From a virus: 48,372 bases of DNA. The position numbers were made by a program, and so were the translations under genes. The notes under the pieces were generated by a model. It did no database searches. It saw only the letters and a list, made by a program, of their open reading frames with translations, and had not been told where the DNA came from. The stretch's first letter is position 1. Every line of letters begins with the position of its first letter. Positions 20,618-30,059 of the stretch are shown here, piece after piece. The DNA lies in IMG/VR virus record IMGVR_UViG_3300044712_000966, positions 1 through 48,372 of that record, one strand, 5' to 3'.

Positions 20618-21726
20618 CACTGCCCTCCGAGCGCGCGCCAGATGGCCCAATCCAGCTCATCGTGAGTATCCGGCGCCATGGCGGGGATGCCCAGCTCCGC
20701 CCCGGTCCCGAAGCGACTCATGGCGCGGCCGGCGGAGCCCATCTTCGAGCCCATGCTCTCCGGGATCGCCAGGTTCTCCGGGGCCGGAAGTCGGACCGAA
20801 ACCGGCACGCCAGGAAGCTTGATGTAGAAACGGTCCATCCCTTTTCCGAGCGGGATGGACGGAGGGGGCGGTTGCGGAGGAGCCGGAAAGTGCTTCGTGA
20901 ACGGAATCTCCCGGGTTTCCACGATGGGATTCCCGCGGGCATCCAGAAGGCCCGTGTTGTGCTCCACCATCCGGATTCCGGTCTCGGGAGGAGGCGCCGG
21001 AATCGGCGGCGGAGTTTCGCCCTTCTGGAGGAGCCGGCCGATCCCGCGCGAGATCCCACCGACGGCCTTGCCCACGCCGACACCCACGGCCGTCTCCGTG
21101 GCGCCACCGGCGCCCGCGCGCGCGGCCTGGTCCGCGGAGGCGAAGGTGTCTCCCGGGTCGTCAGGCGAGGCGGAGAGAGCCCCTCGCAGCCCGCCGGCGC
21201 CGATCATGCCCAGGCCGCCGGCGACCTTCTGCCCCGCGCCCATCGGAAGCATGGCGCCCGTCGTGCTCGCGACGAACTGGCCTCCGGGATGGTCTGCCGC
21301 GAATCCGGCCGCCAGTCGCCGGCGCCGCTCCATGGCGGCGCGGTAGGCCACCTCGAAGGGGACGCCCTCCTCCATTATGGCGTCCTTCGCGGAGAGCGCG
21401 GCGTCACCGACGTTCCCGAGGGCGGAGTGGAACGTCGCCTCCTTCATCGGGTCGTAGTACGGGTCCCGCGGGCCGACGTTGACCTCGCGCTGCCGCATGA
21501 GCGAGGGATCGGCCGGACCCATCGTGGCGGCGCCGGGGGGCGGCGTCCACGAGGACTCCTGCGACCCGGACGGGAGAATCTCGGCCTCCCTGGGGAGGCG
21601 GGAGAGCCGCGGGTCGTCCGCGGGGACCTCGAAGACCCGGCCCTGGAGCCGGAAGCGGACGGTCGAGGATCCCGGCTCGCGCGGCGGGGGAAGCGAATGC
21701 ACTCCGAGATTGGGAAGGTCGGGCAT
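20617..21726 (-). CDS. Putative internal virion/ejection protein 1
   Basis: 369 aa. Long glycine/alanine-rich stretches (GQKVAGGLGMIGAGGLRGAL; GGATETAVGVGVGKAVGGIS) flanked by helical and proline-rich parts resemble DNA-ejection proteins of podoviruses that form a channel across the cell envelope. ATG 21726 overlaps the stop of the upstream gene (TGATG). The function is inferred from composition and place between the coiled-coil virion gene and the lysis genes. Confidence 0.5.
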   Translation of the reverse strand: MPDLPNLGVHSLPPPREPGSSTVRFRLQGRVFEVPADDPRLSRLPREAEILPSGSQESSWTPPPGAATMGPADPSLMRQREVNVGPRDPYYDPMKEATFHSALGNVGDAALSAKDAIMEEGVPFEVAYRAAMERRRRLAAGFAADHPGGQFVASTTGAMLPMGAGQKVAGGLGMIGAGGLRGALSASPDDPGDTFASADQAARAGAGGATETAVGVGVGKAVGGISRGIGRLLQKGETPPPIPAPPPETGIRMVEHNTGLLDARGNPIVETREIPFTKHFPAPPQPPPPSIPLGKGMDRFYIKLPGVPVSVRLPAPENLAIPESMGSKMGSAGRAMSRFGTGAELGIPAMAPDTHDELDWAIWRALGGQ

Positions 21727-22763
21727 CACTGCACCTCGAATCCGGAGAACTCCGAGAGCGCCTCACCGATACTCATCGGAGAGCTGGGGGCGTCGGAACG
21801 CATGAGGCTGGAATCCCGGCCGCTGTATTCGACGCCGCGAACCATGGAGTCGCGCCACTCGCCCACGATTCCCTTCATCGCCTGGAGCTTGGTGTCGAAG
21901 GCGGCGCCCGACTCCCAGATGTTCACCATCTGATCCTTCAGCCGTTCGAGGTAGCGATCGGAGAAGGTCGTTCCGGCGAGGCGGAGGATCATCGTGTTGA
22001 GCTGCTGCTCGACGTAGGTCTTCGTGTCGAGCGCCTTCTTGTCGAGCCCGACGCCGGTGAGGCGCGCGATCTTGCTCGTCCGAATGCCGGCCGCGATCCC
22101 GGTAGAGTTGGGGCTCGCCTTCACCTTCGACTCGATGTCGTCCAGCATCTTCGCGGCGAGGTCGAGGTTCGCCACGTCGGCGCCCTGCTTCGGCGTCGGC
22201 CGCATGTCCCGCGGGCGGGCCATCGGCGGCTTCGTGGCGCTCGCCCACTTCGCGTCCGCGGCGAGCTGCGCGATCTTGTTGCGGCGCTCGACCTCCTTCT
22301 CCGCGATCCCCTGGATCTCGCCGGCCGCGCCCTGGTACTGGGCCTGGAGCTGATCGTAGGGCGAGATGTCCGGCGGGCCGAACTGGCCGGGAGCGAGCGG
22401 CGGTGCCTCGTGGCTGGCGCCCGGCATTCCCTTCACGGCGGCGAGCGCGCGGGCGCGCGCGTTCATCGAGAGGTCGTTGATTAGCGGGTCCTGTGGATCG
22501 ATCGGCTTCATCAGATCGCCCACCCGCCGCTGTTCCGCTTGCGCGCGGTAGTTCTCCATCTGCGCGGAGTGCAGCTCGGCCTGTTGGCGCGCTTGCTGCG
22601 CGAGCCGCTCTTCCGCCATTTTGCGGATCGCAAACTCCTCCTCGCGCATCTTCATTTGGAATTCATCCATGGTCTTCTGCCGCCGGTACTGATTGGCGGC
22701 CTGGAAGCCCTGGAAGAATCCGGGGGCGGCGTAGGCGAGCGCGTCAGCGAGGAACTCAGGCAT
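21726..22763 (-). CDS. Putative internal virion/ejection protein 2, coiled coil
   Basis: 345 aa. A long coiled-coil region at about residues 28-85 (EFQMKMREEEFAIRKMAEER; LAQQARQQAELHSAQMENYR) precedes a helical C-terminal domain (LTGVGLDKKALDTKTYVEQQ). The short hydrophobic start (LADALAYAAPGFFQGFQAAN) is typical of virion proteins extruded with the DNA. Part of a set of three similar-sized genes. Confidence 0.5.
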   Translation of the reverse strand: MPEFLADALAYAAPGFFQGFQAANQYRRQKTMDEFQMKMREEEFAIRKMAEERLAQQARQQAELHSAQMENYRAQAEQRRVGDLMKPIDPQDPLINDLSMNARARALAAVKGMPGASHEAPPLAPGQFGPPDISPYDQLQAQYQGAAGEIQGIAEKEVERRNKIAQLAADAKWASATKPPMARPRDMRPTPKQGADVANLDLAAKMLDDIESKVKASPNSTGIAAGIRTSKIARLTGVGLDKKALDTKTYVEQQLNTMILRLAGTTFSDRYLERLKDQMVNIWESGAAFDTKLQAMKGIVGEWRDSMVRGVEYSGRDSSLMRSDAPSSPMSIGEALSEFSGFEVQ

Positions 22764-22766
22764 GGC

Positions 22767-23543
22767 TCACATGTACCCGTAGGTGCCGAAGTAGTCGGGG
22801 GCGGTGTTCATGTCGAGGCCGCCCCACATGTCGCCCAGCGATCCGCCGAGCTTTCCGCCAGCCATGGCGCCGGGCGGGCCGCCGAACATGCCGCCGACGA
22901 CGGCGCCGCCGATCTGGCCGAGGCCACCCCACATCGCGGCGTTCTTCTGCTCCTTCTGCGCGGCGAGCGCCGCCTCGATCTGCTTCTGCGAGAGCTGCGC
23001 GCGGAGGTAGGCCATCTGAGGATCGAGGCTCGCCCCCTCGGCGGAGAGCTGATCGAGGAGCGCCTGGCGCTTGGCGCTGTAAACGTCGGACTTCTCCTGC
23101 GTGGCGGCGCGGATCGCCTTCAGTCGGGCCTGGGACTTCGCGCCCATCCGTTCACCGGAGAGCGCGGCCTGCCCCGCCATCTGCGCGCCGACCGGAATAC
23201 CCGCGGCGCCCTTCCTCGCCATCCCCTGCGACGCCTGGAAGTAGCTCTGATCGATGGGCGCCTCCGCCTCCTGGGTGTAGCGCGCGGCGACGGTCGGATC
23301 GTACCCGCCCGCCTCGCCGCTCAGATTCCGCAGCTCCGCCGCGCGTCGGCGGCTCGCCTCACGGAAGTAGTTCACGTCCGATTCGGTCTGTCCCATCGCG
23401 GGGACATTGGCGTTGACACCGCTCGTGCCGCCGCCTCCACCGCCGAATCCCTTGACGGCCTTCTCGGCCACGTTCGTCCAGCCGACGCCGGCGAGGGAGA
23501 GGGGGTCAACCGCGGCGCGGGCGATCTTCGAGAACCAGCTCAT
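22767..23543 (-). CDS. Putative internal virion/ejection protein 3, glycine-rich
   Basis: 258 aa. N-terminal VGWTNVAEKAVKGFGGGGGG and a C-terminal glycine-rich segment (GQIGGAVVGGMFGGPPGAMA) flank a helical body (AEGASLDPQMAYLRAQLSQK). P22 gp7-like ejection proteins have such membrane-active glycine-rich ends. The call is by composition and context. Confidence 0.5.
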   Translation of the reverse strand: MSWFSKIARAAVDPLSLAGVGWTNVAEKAVKGFGGGGGGTSGVNANVPAMGQTESDVNYFREASRRRAAELRNLSGEAGGYDPTVAARYTQEAEAPIDQSYFQASQGMARKGAAGIPVGAQMAGQAALSGERMGAKSQARLKAIRAATQEKSDVYSAKRQALLDQLSAEGASLDPQMAYLRAQLSQKQIEAALAAQKEQKNAAMWGGLGQIGGAVVGGMFGGPPGAMAGGKLGGSLGDMWGGLDMNTAPDYFGTYGYM

Positions 23544-23544
23544 G

Positions 23545-23934
23545 TCAGAACCCCATCCTGCGGACCAGATCCAGAATCCGCTGACGCTGATCGGTGTTGG
23601 TGCTCATCGCGCCGCCGCCTGCGCCCGGCGGGACACGACCAGCTCCCATCGCGCGATAGAACGGGCGTGCCTCCTGCGCCCGCATCGCCGCGTCACCGAA
23701 GAAGTCTCCCATCCCGCCGACCCCGGGCCGTAGCTGCGAGGCGAAGGCCGACCCCTCTCCACCGGCACGGAAGGAACTCTGCACCATCGGATTGAGGGCC
23801 GCGTTCGCGCGCGAGAGAGAAGCGGCCAGCGTCTCCGCTGGCGGGCGGTTGACGCGCACCGCTGGCGTGGCCGGTGTCTTCGTGGTCCGCCTCTGTGGCG
23901 CCGCGCCGATTCCATCTTCGTCCAGCCGCATCAT
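23545..23934 (-). CDS. Virion-associated small protein with C-terminal QRILDLVRRMGF motif
   Basis: 129 aa; begins MMRLDEDGIG, with tandem ATGs at 23934 and 23931. The middle (SSFRAGGEGSAFASQLRPGV) is disordered-looking, and the end QRQRILDLVRRMGF resembles the end of the next gene upstream (QRVLALLNGMRF). Probably a capsid- or tail-bound peptide carrier; no family recognised. Confidence 0.5.
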   Translation of the reverse strand: MMRLDEDGIGAAPQRRTTKTPATPAVRVNRPPAETLAASLSRANAALNPMVQSSFRAGGEGSAFASQLRPGVGGMGDFFGDAAMRAQEARPFYRAMGAGRVPPGAGGGAMSTNTDQRQRILDLVRRMGF

Positions 23935-23936
23935 GG

Positions 23937-24482
23937 TCAGAACCTCATTCCATTCAGGAGGGCGAGCACGCGCTGCCACTGCGGCTGTGCCGGTGCCGAC
24001 GCGCCGGCGGTCGCCGCCTGGGAGACGGAGCCGAGCTGGCCCACGCCCGAGGATGGCATCGCGGTCCCCGGCTGGCCGCGCGGTCCGGGCGCCGGCGCGA
24101 CGGAGAACTGGGACGGACCCGCGCCGGCGAGACCCGGGGCGCGGCGCCGAAGACCGGCCACGCCGGCGGGCCCCGGCGTGCCGCCACCCTCCGCGCCAGG
24201 AAGACCAGGCAGGGTGCCCGACCCGCCGTCGTTCATGGGCGGAGAGAAGGGAGGGGCGCCCGGATCTCGCTGGGGCCGCGGAGCCGCCGGGCCCGGCGGC
24301 GGAAGCGGGCGCGCGTCACGAAGGAGCTGCACGTCCGGGGGAACCGGAGAAGCCGGCCCCTCGCCCGGCGGTAGCGGCGGCGGCGGAAGCTGACCGACCG
24401 GCGCGCCGGCGCCGGCGAGCGCCCCTCCGTCTACGGCGCTGCCGGACTCGTTCCTGGGGCTGCCTCGGATGTTTCGAGCCAC
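23937..24482 (-). CDS. Proline/glycine-rich protein sharing the C-terminal motif
   Basis: 181 aa, dominated by Pro, Gly and Ala (GQLPPPPLPPGEGPASPVPP) and likely disordered, ending QWQRVLALLNGMRF. The ending parallels the downstream protein (QRILDLVRRMGF), suggesting both bind the same partner through this tail. The coding assignment is helped by consistent gene spacing; low complexity makes it less certain. Confidence 0.45.
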   Translation of the reverse strand: MARNIRGSPRNESGSAVDGGALAGAGAPVGQLPPPPLPPGEGPASPVPPDVQLLRDARPLPPPGPAAPRPQRDPGAPPFSPPMNDGGSGTLPGLPGAEGGGTPGPAGVAGLRRRAPGLAGAGPSQFSVAPAPGPRGQPGTAMPSSGVGQLGSVSQAATAGASAPAQPQWQRVLALLNGMRF

Positions 24483-24486
24483 GTCC

Positions 24487-25083
24487 TTACCTCACATGAG
24501 CAGAGGTGAGCCAAATGGTGCCGACGAAATCCTTGGCGACACCCGAAGTGATCGCCAGCTCCAGCCTGAATGCGCCCTGCGGATCGATGGTGCTATTCAG
24601 GGGGAGGATCTGCTCGTTCGCGATGATAGACAGCGGATTGGCTGCCGCCCAGGTCTGACCGGCCGCATTCCCGAGCTGGACCTCGGGCAGTCCCGGAGCG
24701 GTATAGAAGAGCTTGGCCGTCCCGGAGCTGGGGCCCGTATTCCCGAAGCAAAGCGTCCACCGTAGGATGTAGGGCCAGAACTTCGGGCTGATCACGTCGC
24801 CGGCGAAGGGCATCGACGCGCGAGCCGACACGGTGCCGGTGGGGTTTGCGAGGCGGATCTGCACCGGGTAGCAGGAGAAGTGGCTCGAGATATTCGCGTT
24901 CGTAATTCCGGCGTGAAGAGCAAAGTTGCGTTGGTCGAGCTTGCCAAAATCGACGCTGAGAACTCCGTCCGTGTAAACCTGCCCTCCGATCTTCTGGATG
25001 ATCTCCCGGTACAGGGCTTCCGTGTCCGACTTCGAGAAAGTCGGCTGGGCGAAGAGGCGCTTGGGGATCCGGACGAAGGCCAT
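24487..25083 (-). CDS. Tandem virion paralogue A (198 aa)
   Basis: It shows the pattern shared with the next two genes: a helix (DTEALYREIIQKIGGQVY), then TDGVLSVDFGKLDQRNFALH, then a beta sandwich-like body (IQLGNAAGQTWAAANPLSII-type strands; RLELAITSGVAKDFVGTIWL). Such small beta proteins next to a spike gene could be head-tip, baseplate-like or fibre-base proteins. Exact role unknown. Confidence 0.55.
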   Translation of the reverse strand: MAFVRIPKRLFAQPTFSKSDTEALYREIIQKIGGQVYTDGVLSVDFGKLDQRNFALHAGITNANISSHFSCYPVQIRLANPTGTVSARASMPFAGDVISPKFWPYILRWTLCFGNTGPSSGTAKLFYTAPGLPEVQLGNAAGQTWAAANPLSIIANEQILPLNSTIDPQGAFRLELAITSGVAKDFVGTIWLTSAHVR

Positions 25084-25086
25084 GGG

Positions 25087-25641
25087 TCAGGACGTGTGAA
25101 GGGCGGTGCAGAAGAGCGTGACGCGGACTGGGTGATTCGCGCCGGCGTCGAAGGTGAGGGCGTGGGTCAGGTGGAGGAGGTCGCCGGCGCGGAGCTGGAG
25201 CCGCACCGCAACGCCGGTCATCTGGTTCAGCGAGGAGCACGGGGGGGCCGCGATCGAGACGATCGTGACGCCGTTGACGTAGAAGGTGACGGTCCCGCCG
25301 GTGATCTTCGCAGCGTCGCCGTCGTTGACGATCCCGGCCGCCACCACCTCACAGTCGTATGGGACCGGGCCACAGATGAGGCCGGCGGCGTCCGCCTCGT
25401 CGCTCGCCTCCATCGTGAAGACGGACCTCTGCTCGGCGCGCTGGGATAGTCGGAAGCCGGCGGAATGCGTTGTGTCGAGGTTGTCGAGCGAGAGCCCACC
25501 GTTGAAGATGTCGTACTCATTCACGGCGCCCGGGGCGCGGCCACCGACCACTTGAGCGATCAGTCGGTGAACCAGATTGAAGTCCGCGTAGCTTGGGCTC
25601 GCCTGGGAGTAGAAGTTCGGTGGGTTTGAGATCAGCGCCAT
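25087..25641 (-). CDS. Tandem virion paralogue B (184 aa)
   Basis: Same layout as its neighbours: helix (DFNLVHRLIAQVVGGRAPG), NGGLSLDNLDTTHSAGFRLS, then strands (GGTVTFYVNGVTIVSIAAPP; AVRLQLRAGDLLHLTHALTF). Spacing of 3 nt to each neighbour points to tandem duplication. Likely a virion surface or fibre-attachment protein, inferred. Confidence 0.55.
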   Translation of the reverse strand: MALISNPPNFYSQASPSYADFNLVHRLIAQVVGGRAPGAVNEYDIFNGGLSLDNLDTTHSAGFRLSQRAEQRSVFTMEASDEADAAGLICGPVPYDCEVVAAGIVNDGDAAKITGGTVTFYVNGVTIVSIAAPPCSSLNQMTGVAVRLQLRAGDLLHLTHALTFDAGANHPVRVTLFCTALHTS

Positions 25642-25644
25642 AAC

Positions 25645-26199
25645 TCAGACCACCCGCCAGGCGGAGGAGAGGAAGAGGGTCACGCATCCGACCGGCAGGG
25701 AAGACGCGGCGGTGGGCCAGATGATCCGAAGTATGCTTCCCGCAGCAACGACCTCCGGAAGACGCGGCTGAATGAAGCCGATCAGGTATTGCGTCGCACC
25801 GATCAGGACCGGCAGCCCGCGCCTAGGCATGAGGTGCCGGTACAGGAGCGTCGAGCCTGAAGCGCCGCCCATGATGTCGAGCTGGCGCGTCTGCGCGAAC
25901 GAGGTGTATTTCAGCGCGTAACCGACGCCGATGATCGAGGAGGCATATGGAATGACGCCAAAGATCGAGTTGGCGTTCAGCGATCCGTCAACCGTGTGCG
26001 CCGAGTTCACGAATGCCTTCAGCGCGTAGACGCCTCGGTTCTCCACGAACTGATCGACCGCGAATCCGGAGTCGGGTCCGAAGTTGTCGGCGGTCAGTCC
26101 ACCGTTGAGCACTTCCGCGATGGACTGAGCGCACCGATCGATCTGCCGAGCGTCAATCGCCTCGGTCGGACGGAATCTGGGAAGGAAGAGGCCGGGCAT
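25645..26199 (-). CDS. Tandem virion paralogue C (184 aa)
   Basis: Same layout: helix (DARQIDRCAQSIAEVLNGG), then LTADNFGPDSGFAVDQFVEN, then a beta-rich body (SIIGVGYALKYTSFAQTRQL; SILRIIWPTAASSLPVGCVT). Its start overlaps the spike stop at 26199. Together with paralogues A and B, it forms three divergent copies downstream of the spike. Confidence 0.55.
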   Translation of the reverse strand: MPGLFLPRFRPTEAIDARQIDRCAQSIAEVLNGGLTADNFGPDSGFAVDQFVENRGVYALKAFVNSAHTVDGSLNANSIFGVIPYASSIIGVGYALKYTSFAQTRQLDIMGGASGSTLLYRHLMPRRGLPVLIGATQYLIGFIQPRLPEVVAAGSILRIIWPTAASSLPVGCVTLFLSSAWRVV

Positions 26200-29100
26200 T
26201 AGAGACTTCCCGCCGTCACGTTGTCGATCCAGCCGGTGCCGTCGCCGCCGATCTCGAAGACCGGGTATCCATTGGTCGCCAACCCATCGAACGCGGCGTT
26301 GGTTCCGTTGAACACCTCGGTCATCGTGGCGAAGGAGCTACCAATTAGGAGTCTAACGGTGACCCCCGTCCCGCCGTTCGCGACGGTTTGCCCGCGAACC
26401 TCCAGGCGCATGTATTCGCCACTCGTGTACCAAGTGGCGCTCTGAGCGGCCACTCCGCCCGGTCCGCCAAGCCGGGCATAGCCGTCGAGCGACTGGAAGC
26501 TAACATTGATCCCGCCGACCGGGTTCCAGGCGCTAGCGGCACCACGGAGGCGGAGGATGAAGTTGTTTCCGGCCACGAGGGGATGGTGAACCTGCGCCTG
26601 GATATACTGATCGGCACCCACCGTAAATCCGGTCAGCATCGCGTACCCGTCGGACGACGTGTTCGCGCTGCCGCGCACAGCCTTGTTGCCGAGGATATGC
26701 GCGAAGACGTAGCTAGCCGAAGTGGCCGGGTTGCTCCATGGAGCGGCGAGCACACCGTCGGGCCGATTGAAGTCGTCGGTGAAGGACGGAGGAGGAGGCG
26801 GAGCTGCCGAGGCAACCGCGACGCTGTTCACGGTCAGGGTTCCGGTAACCGCCCGGACGATCACACCGTGCAATCCCTTGGCGAGCGCCGGCCCGGTCCA
26901 CGTCGTGCCGCCATCGGTGGTCGCGAGGGCCACGCCATCCACATAGACCTTGGACGTGCCAGTTCCGGTCGTACTGATTGTCACGGAGCTGCCGGCCAGG
27001 TCAGAGTCGGCGCGGAACAGATAGGCCAGCCAGTTGGTCTGCCCGTCCGCGGCACCGATCGAGGTGGTGAGCGTGTACCAGCCGGTCGTGTACCCCCACT
27101 CAAACGCCGTGGCGGTTCCAGGGATCGCCGTGCCGTATGTCGAGGCGACCGCGCGCTTCGGCACGGCAAGGATTTGATCGACGGCCGCGATCTTTGCGGA
27201 GTCGGCGCTGAAGACGTAGGGCCGCGCGCCGCCACCGATGAAGGGAAGGAACGACCACCGCTTGCTGCCGCCGAGCGCGTAATAGACGTGAAGGTCGCCG
27301 CCCATGTCCTCCCACATATTATTGTGCTCGATCATCACGTCGGTCATGTTCGGCACGGCCGGGCGCTTGATCTGGGAGGCGTCGTAGAAGACCTGATTCT
27401 CGGAGTTCTCTCCGGGTCCGCCTTCGTAGGCGATATGCTTGAGGCCAAACATCGGCGCGTAGCGCATCCCCGGGCGCACGCCCTCGTCTGCCCACGCGGA
27501 GACGACCATGTTTCCCGTGGTGAGAGCGGTGGTGGTGGTAGAGAGATCGGAGGCATGGAAGTACGGCGCGCCGCCGAGCGAGTAGAAGTAGTAGCTGGGC
27601 GGGTGCGGCTGGCCGTCGGCCGGCGCGGTGTAGGAGCTGCCGGTCGTCGCGGCGAGGGTCGGTCCGGTGCCGCTGGGCCAATAGTTCCCGTTGCCGTTGT
27701 TGTAGAAGTTGAACAGGAAGGCCGTCGCGTCGAAGAATCCTCCGCCGACCGCCTGGGTTGCAAGCGCGGGGCGGATTCTGGTCATCATCTGTGAGTCACC
27801 GAAGACCGAGCGGAAGATGTTGCTGATCTCCAGACCTTTGCGCGCAATGCGGCGCCAGTAGATCGACCGCTCGGTGTTCATGTTCCATGTGTTGCCAGTC
27901 GCGGACGGCGCGATTCCGGTGATGGTCGTTCCAGTGTCGATGTTGCACACCCAGTCGTATCCGAGATACGAGACCGAAGTGCCCCGCGAATAGGTGGCCG
28001 AAGGCGAGTAGGCGGGATGTCCGGCCTCCGCGGCGGTCGGAACGATCCCGTCGAAGTTCTCAGGGGTCGAACCGACATGATCGAGGATGGCCTGCTCGGT
28101 GAGATCCTGATTCCTTAGCGACTGTGTGAAGCCCCAGTTCCAGATTTCGTTCGAGTATTCGACGTACAGTTTGATGTTCGGATCGAGCGGCGGCCAGGTC
28201 GGCGTGCCAGCGGAACAAGTGCTCGTTCCCGTCACAACCCACGGATCCGTACCATTCGACCCGCACTTGGCAATGCGCGCGAGGTTGACGATGTATTGGT
28301 CGGAGGCGTCAAGCGGGATATTGATCCAGATACCTCGCTCGACCGTCGCCGCGTCGGAGAACACCTCGTTCGCGAAGGCGAAGATGTGCTCCCACGACAC
28401 GCCGCGAGCATGGCCGTTCAGGTTCGCGCTCCCGAACTCGTTGCTCTGGGAAATCTTCGACGGCAGGATGCGGTCGGTCCAGGCGGTCTCCTGATTGCCG
28501 TTGGTATTGATAACGTCCATGAAACGCAGCACCGAGAACTTGCGCAGGATGGTCCCGTAGGTCGTCCATGACCCGTCGGTCTTCTTCAGCGCGAACGGAC
28601 TGGTCCCCGGGAACGAGGTGGCGCTGCCGGGCTCCTCGGGGCGCCACAGGTGGATGTTCGTCACGCCCGTTCCTGGGGCGTCCGCGGGCAGCCGCTTCGT
28701 CCCCGAGAAGGAGAGCCGGAAGGTTGTGGTGGCCGACTGATCTGCGGCGATGGTCACCGTCGCCGTGGTCTTGTTGGTGGGAGAGTCGTAGACCTTGTTA
28801 CTCACCGTGCAGGTGATCAGGCCGCACGAAACGTCCGCCGCTTGGCCGGTGAACTCAAGCCTGTAAGTACCGTGCAGCTCGGGAAGTCCGTAGACCAGAC
28901 CCAGGAGGAAGTCGATCTTGGGCCATCCGTCCGCGTCCACCTTCAGCGGATCCAGATTGATGTCGTTGGCGCCCTGGTCCTGAACGGTGCGCGCCATCTT
29001 CACCGCGTCGGCGTAGAACCGCTCCGTGTTGTAGTCGTTCACGAACGAGAGGTTCATGCCGAGGCGCGCGACAGCCTGCGAGCCCTGCGGGACGATGGAG

Positions 29101-30059
29101 TAGGTGGCAGACGCGATCGGAGCGGAGGTCCAGTTCGTCTTGGTCGTGAGAACCTTGATCGTCTGGTTTGCGCTCACCGAGATCGGAGTGGTGTAGAGCG
29201 GGGACCCCGTGGTCGGGGTGGAGCCGTCCGTGGTGTAGTAGATCGAGACGCCAGGGGTGACGGAGGCGATGGTCACCGTCTGCGTGGTGAAGTAGGAGCC
29301 GGGCGGAGGCGAGAAAGTCGGAGGAACCGGGCGCAGCGCGAAGACCGCGGTGGTCACGGCGCTGTTGGTCAGCCCGGCCTTGACGGCGAGGGACTTGATC
29401 GTGCGGTTCTGGTCGATATTGAACGGGCCGGCGTATAGCGACGAGCCGGTGGTCGGCGTCGAGCCATCCAGGGTGTAGTAGATGGACGAGCCCGTGGTGG
29501 CGCTCGCAAGCGTGATCGCCATCGTGGTCGTCGCCAGCTCGAAGGTCCCTTCGGCCGGCGAAACCGTCGGAGCGATCGCGGTCTGCGGATAGGTGGAGAT
29601 CGCGGTTTCGAGCGAGGTGATCCGGGCGAGGATGTCGGAGAGCCAGAGGTCGAGCGTCTTCGTCAGGGACGAAAGGGTGACCGTGCCCGAGGCCACGTTG
29701 CCGCTCACGTCGGCGCACTGGAGCGTTCCGTCCGGCGCGAATCCGGTCGAGAGCTGACCGCCGGGGCAAGAGAGCGAGGAGCCGGTGCCTCGCACCCCCC
29801 CGATCGTGCTCGCGGTCGCGGGCAGGCCCGTCCCGCCGGAATCACAGTCCGCCCAGGTGCTATCGACGCAGCAGTAGACGTGCCCGCTGGACAGGACGGC
29901 GCGCGGGCCCACGCAGTAGCCCGACGGGGTGGGACCGATCCAGACGTGAACGGGCGGCCCCTCGCTACTGGGCTTGGCGTCACCGCGGGCGACGCCGGCG
30001 CAGGACGAGAGCAGAAGCGCGGCGATAAGCTTCACGAGGACGAGATGACGGCGACCCAT
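26199..30059 (-). CDS. Large spike with glycoside-hydrolase-like core and lipoprotein-type signal
   Basis: 1286 aa. Residues 1-20 (ending IAALLLSSC) match a lipoprotein signal peptide, unusual for a virion protein. Two chitobiase/hexosaminidase C-terminal-type repeats follow at about 165-240 and 245-322 (each with IYYT-DGSTPTTG). The centre has LYVEYSNEIWNW (E638) and HIAYEGGPGENS (E879), resembling the acid/base and nucleophile glutamates of clan-A glycosidases. A beta jelly-roll-like domain ends it (from about 1090). It probably binds and degrades a surface polysaccharide. GTG 30035 is an alternative start that overlaps the upstream stop (GTGA). Confidence 0.7.
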   Translation of the reverse strand: MGRRHLVLVKLIAALLLSSCAGVARGDAKPSSEGPPVHVWIGPTPSGYCVGPRAVLSSGHVYCCVDSTWADCDSGGTGLPATASTIGGVRGTGSSLSCPGGQLSTGFAPDGTLQCADVSGNVASGTVTLSSLTKTLDLWLSDILARITSLETAISTYPQTAIAPTVSPAEGTFELATTTMAITLASATTGSSIYYTLDGSTPTTGSSLYAGPFNIDQNRTIKSLAVKAGLTNSAVTTAVFALRPVPPTFSPPPGSYFTTQTVTIASVTPGVSIYYTTDGSTPTTGSPLYTTPISVSANQTIKVLTTKTNWTSAPIASATYSIVPQGSQAVARLGMNLSFVNDYNTERFYADAVKMARTVQDQGANDINLDPLKVDADGWPKIDFLLGLVYGLPELHGTYRLEFTGQAADVSCGLITCTVSNKVYDSPTNKTTATVTIAADQSATTTFRLSFSGTKRLPADAPGTGVTNIHLWRPEEPGSATSFPGTSPFALKKTDGSWTTYGTILRKFSVLRFMDVINTNGNQETAWTDRILPSKISQSNEFGSANLNGHARGVSWEHIFAFANEVFSDAATVERGIWINIPLDASDQYIVNLARIAKCGSNGTDPWVVTGTSTCSAGTPTWPPLDPNIKLYVEYSNEIWNWGFTQSLRNQDLTEQAILDHVGSTPENFDGIVPTAAEAGHPAYSPSATYSRGTSVSYLGYDWVCNIDTGTTITGIAPSATGNTWNMNTERSIYWRRIARKGLEISNIFRSVFGDSQMMTRIRPALATQAVGGGFFDATAFLFNFYNNGNGNYWPSGTGPTLAATTGSSYTAPADGQPHPPSYYFYSLGGAPYFHASDLSTTTTALTTGNMVVSAWADEGVRPGMRYAPMFGLKHIAYEGGPGENSENQVFYDASQIKRPAVPNMTDVMIEHNNMWEDMGGDLHVYYALGGSKRWSFLPFIGGGARPYVFSADSAKIAAVDQILAVPKRAVASTYGTAIPGTATAFEWGYTTGWYTLTTSIGAADGQTNWLAYLFRADSDLAGSSVTISTTGTGTSKVYVDGVALATTDGGTTWTGPALAKGLHGVIVRAVTGTLTVNSVAVASAAPPPPPSFTDDFNRPDGVLAAPWSNPATSASYVFAHILGNKAVRGSANTSSDGYAMLTGFTVGADQYIQAQVHHPLVAGNNFILRLRGAASAWNPVGGINVSFQSLDGYARLGGPGGVAAQSATWYTSGEYMRLEVRGQTVANGGTGVTVRLLIGSSFATMTEVFNGTNAAFDGLATNGYPVFEIGGDGTGWIDNVTAGSL

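Noticed and set aside
26388-27794. 468-codon frame antisense to the spike
   Set aside because: It mirrors a strongly coding sequence, has Arg/Gly-biased composition and no motif or ribosome binding site.
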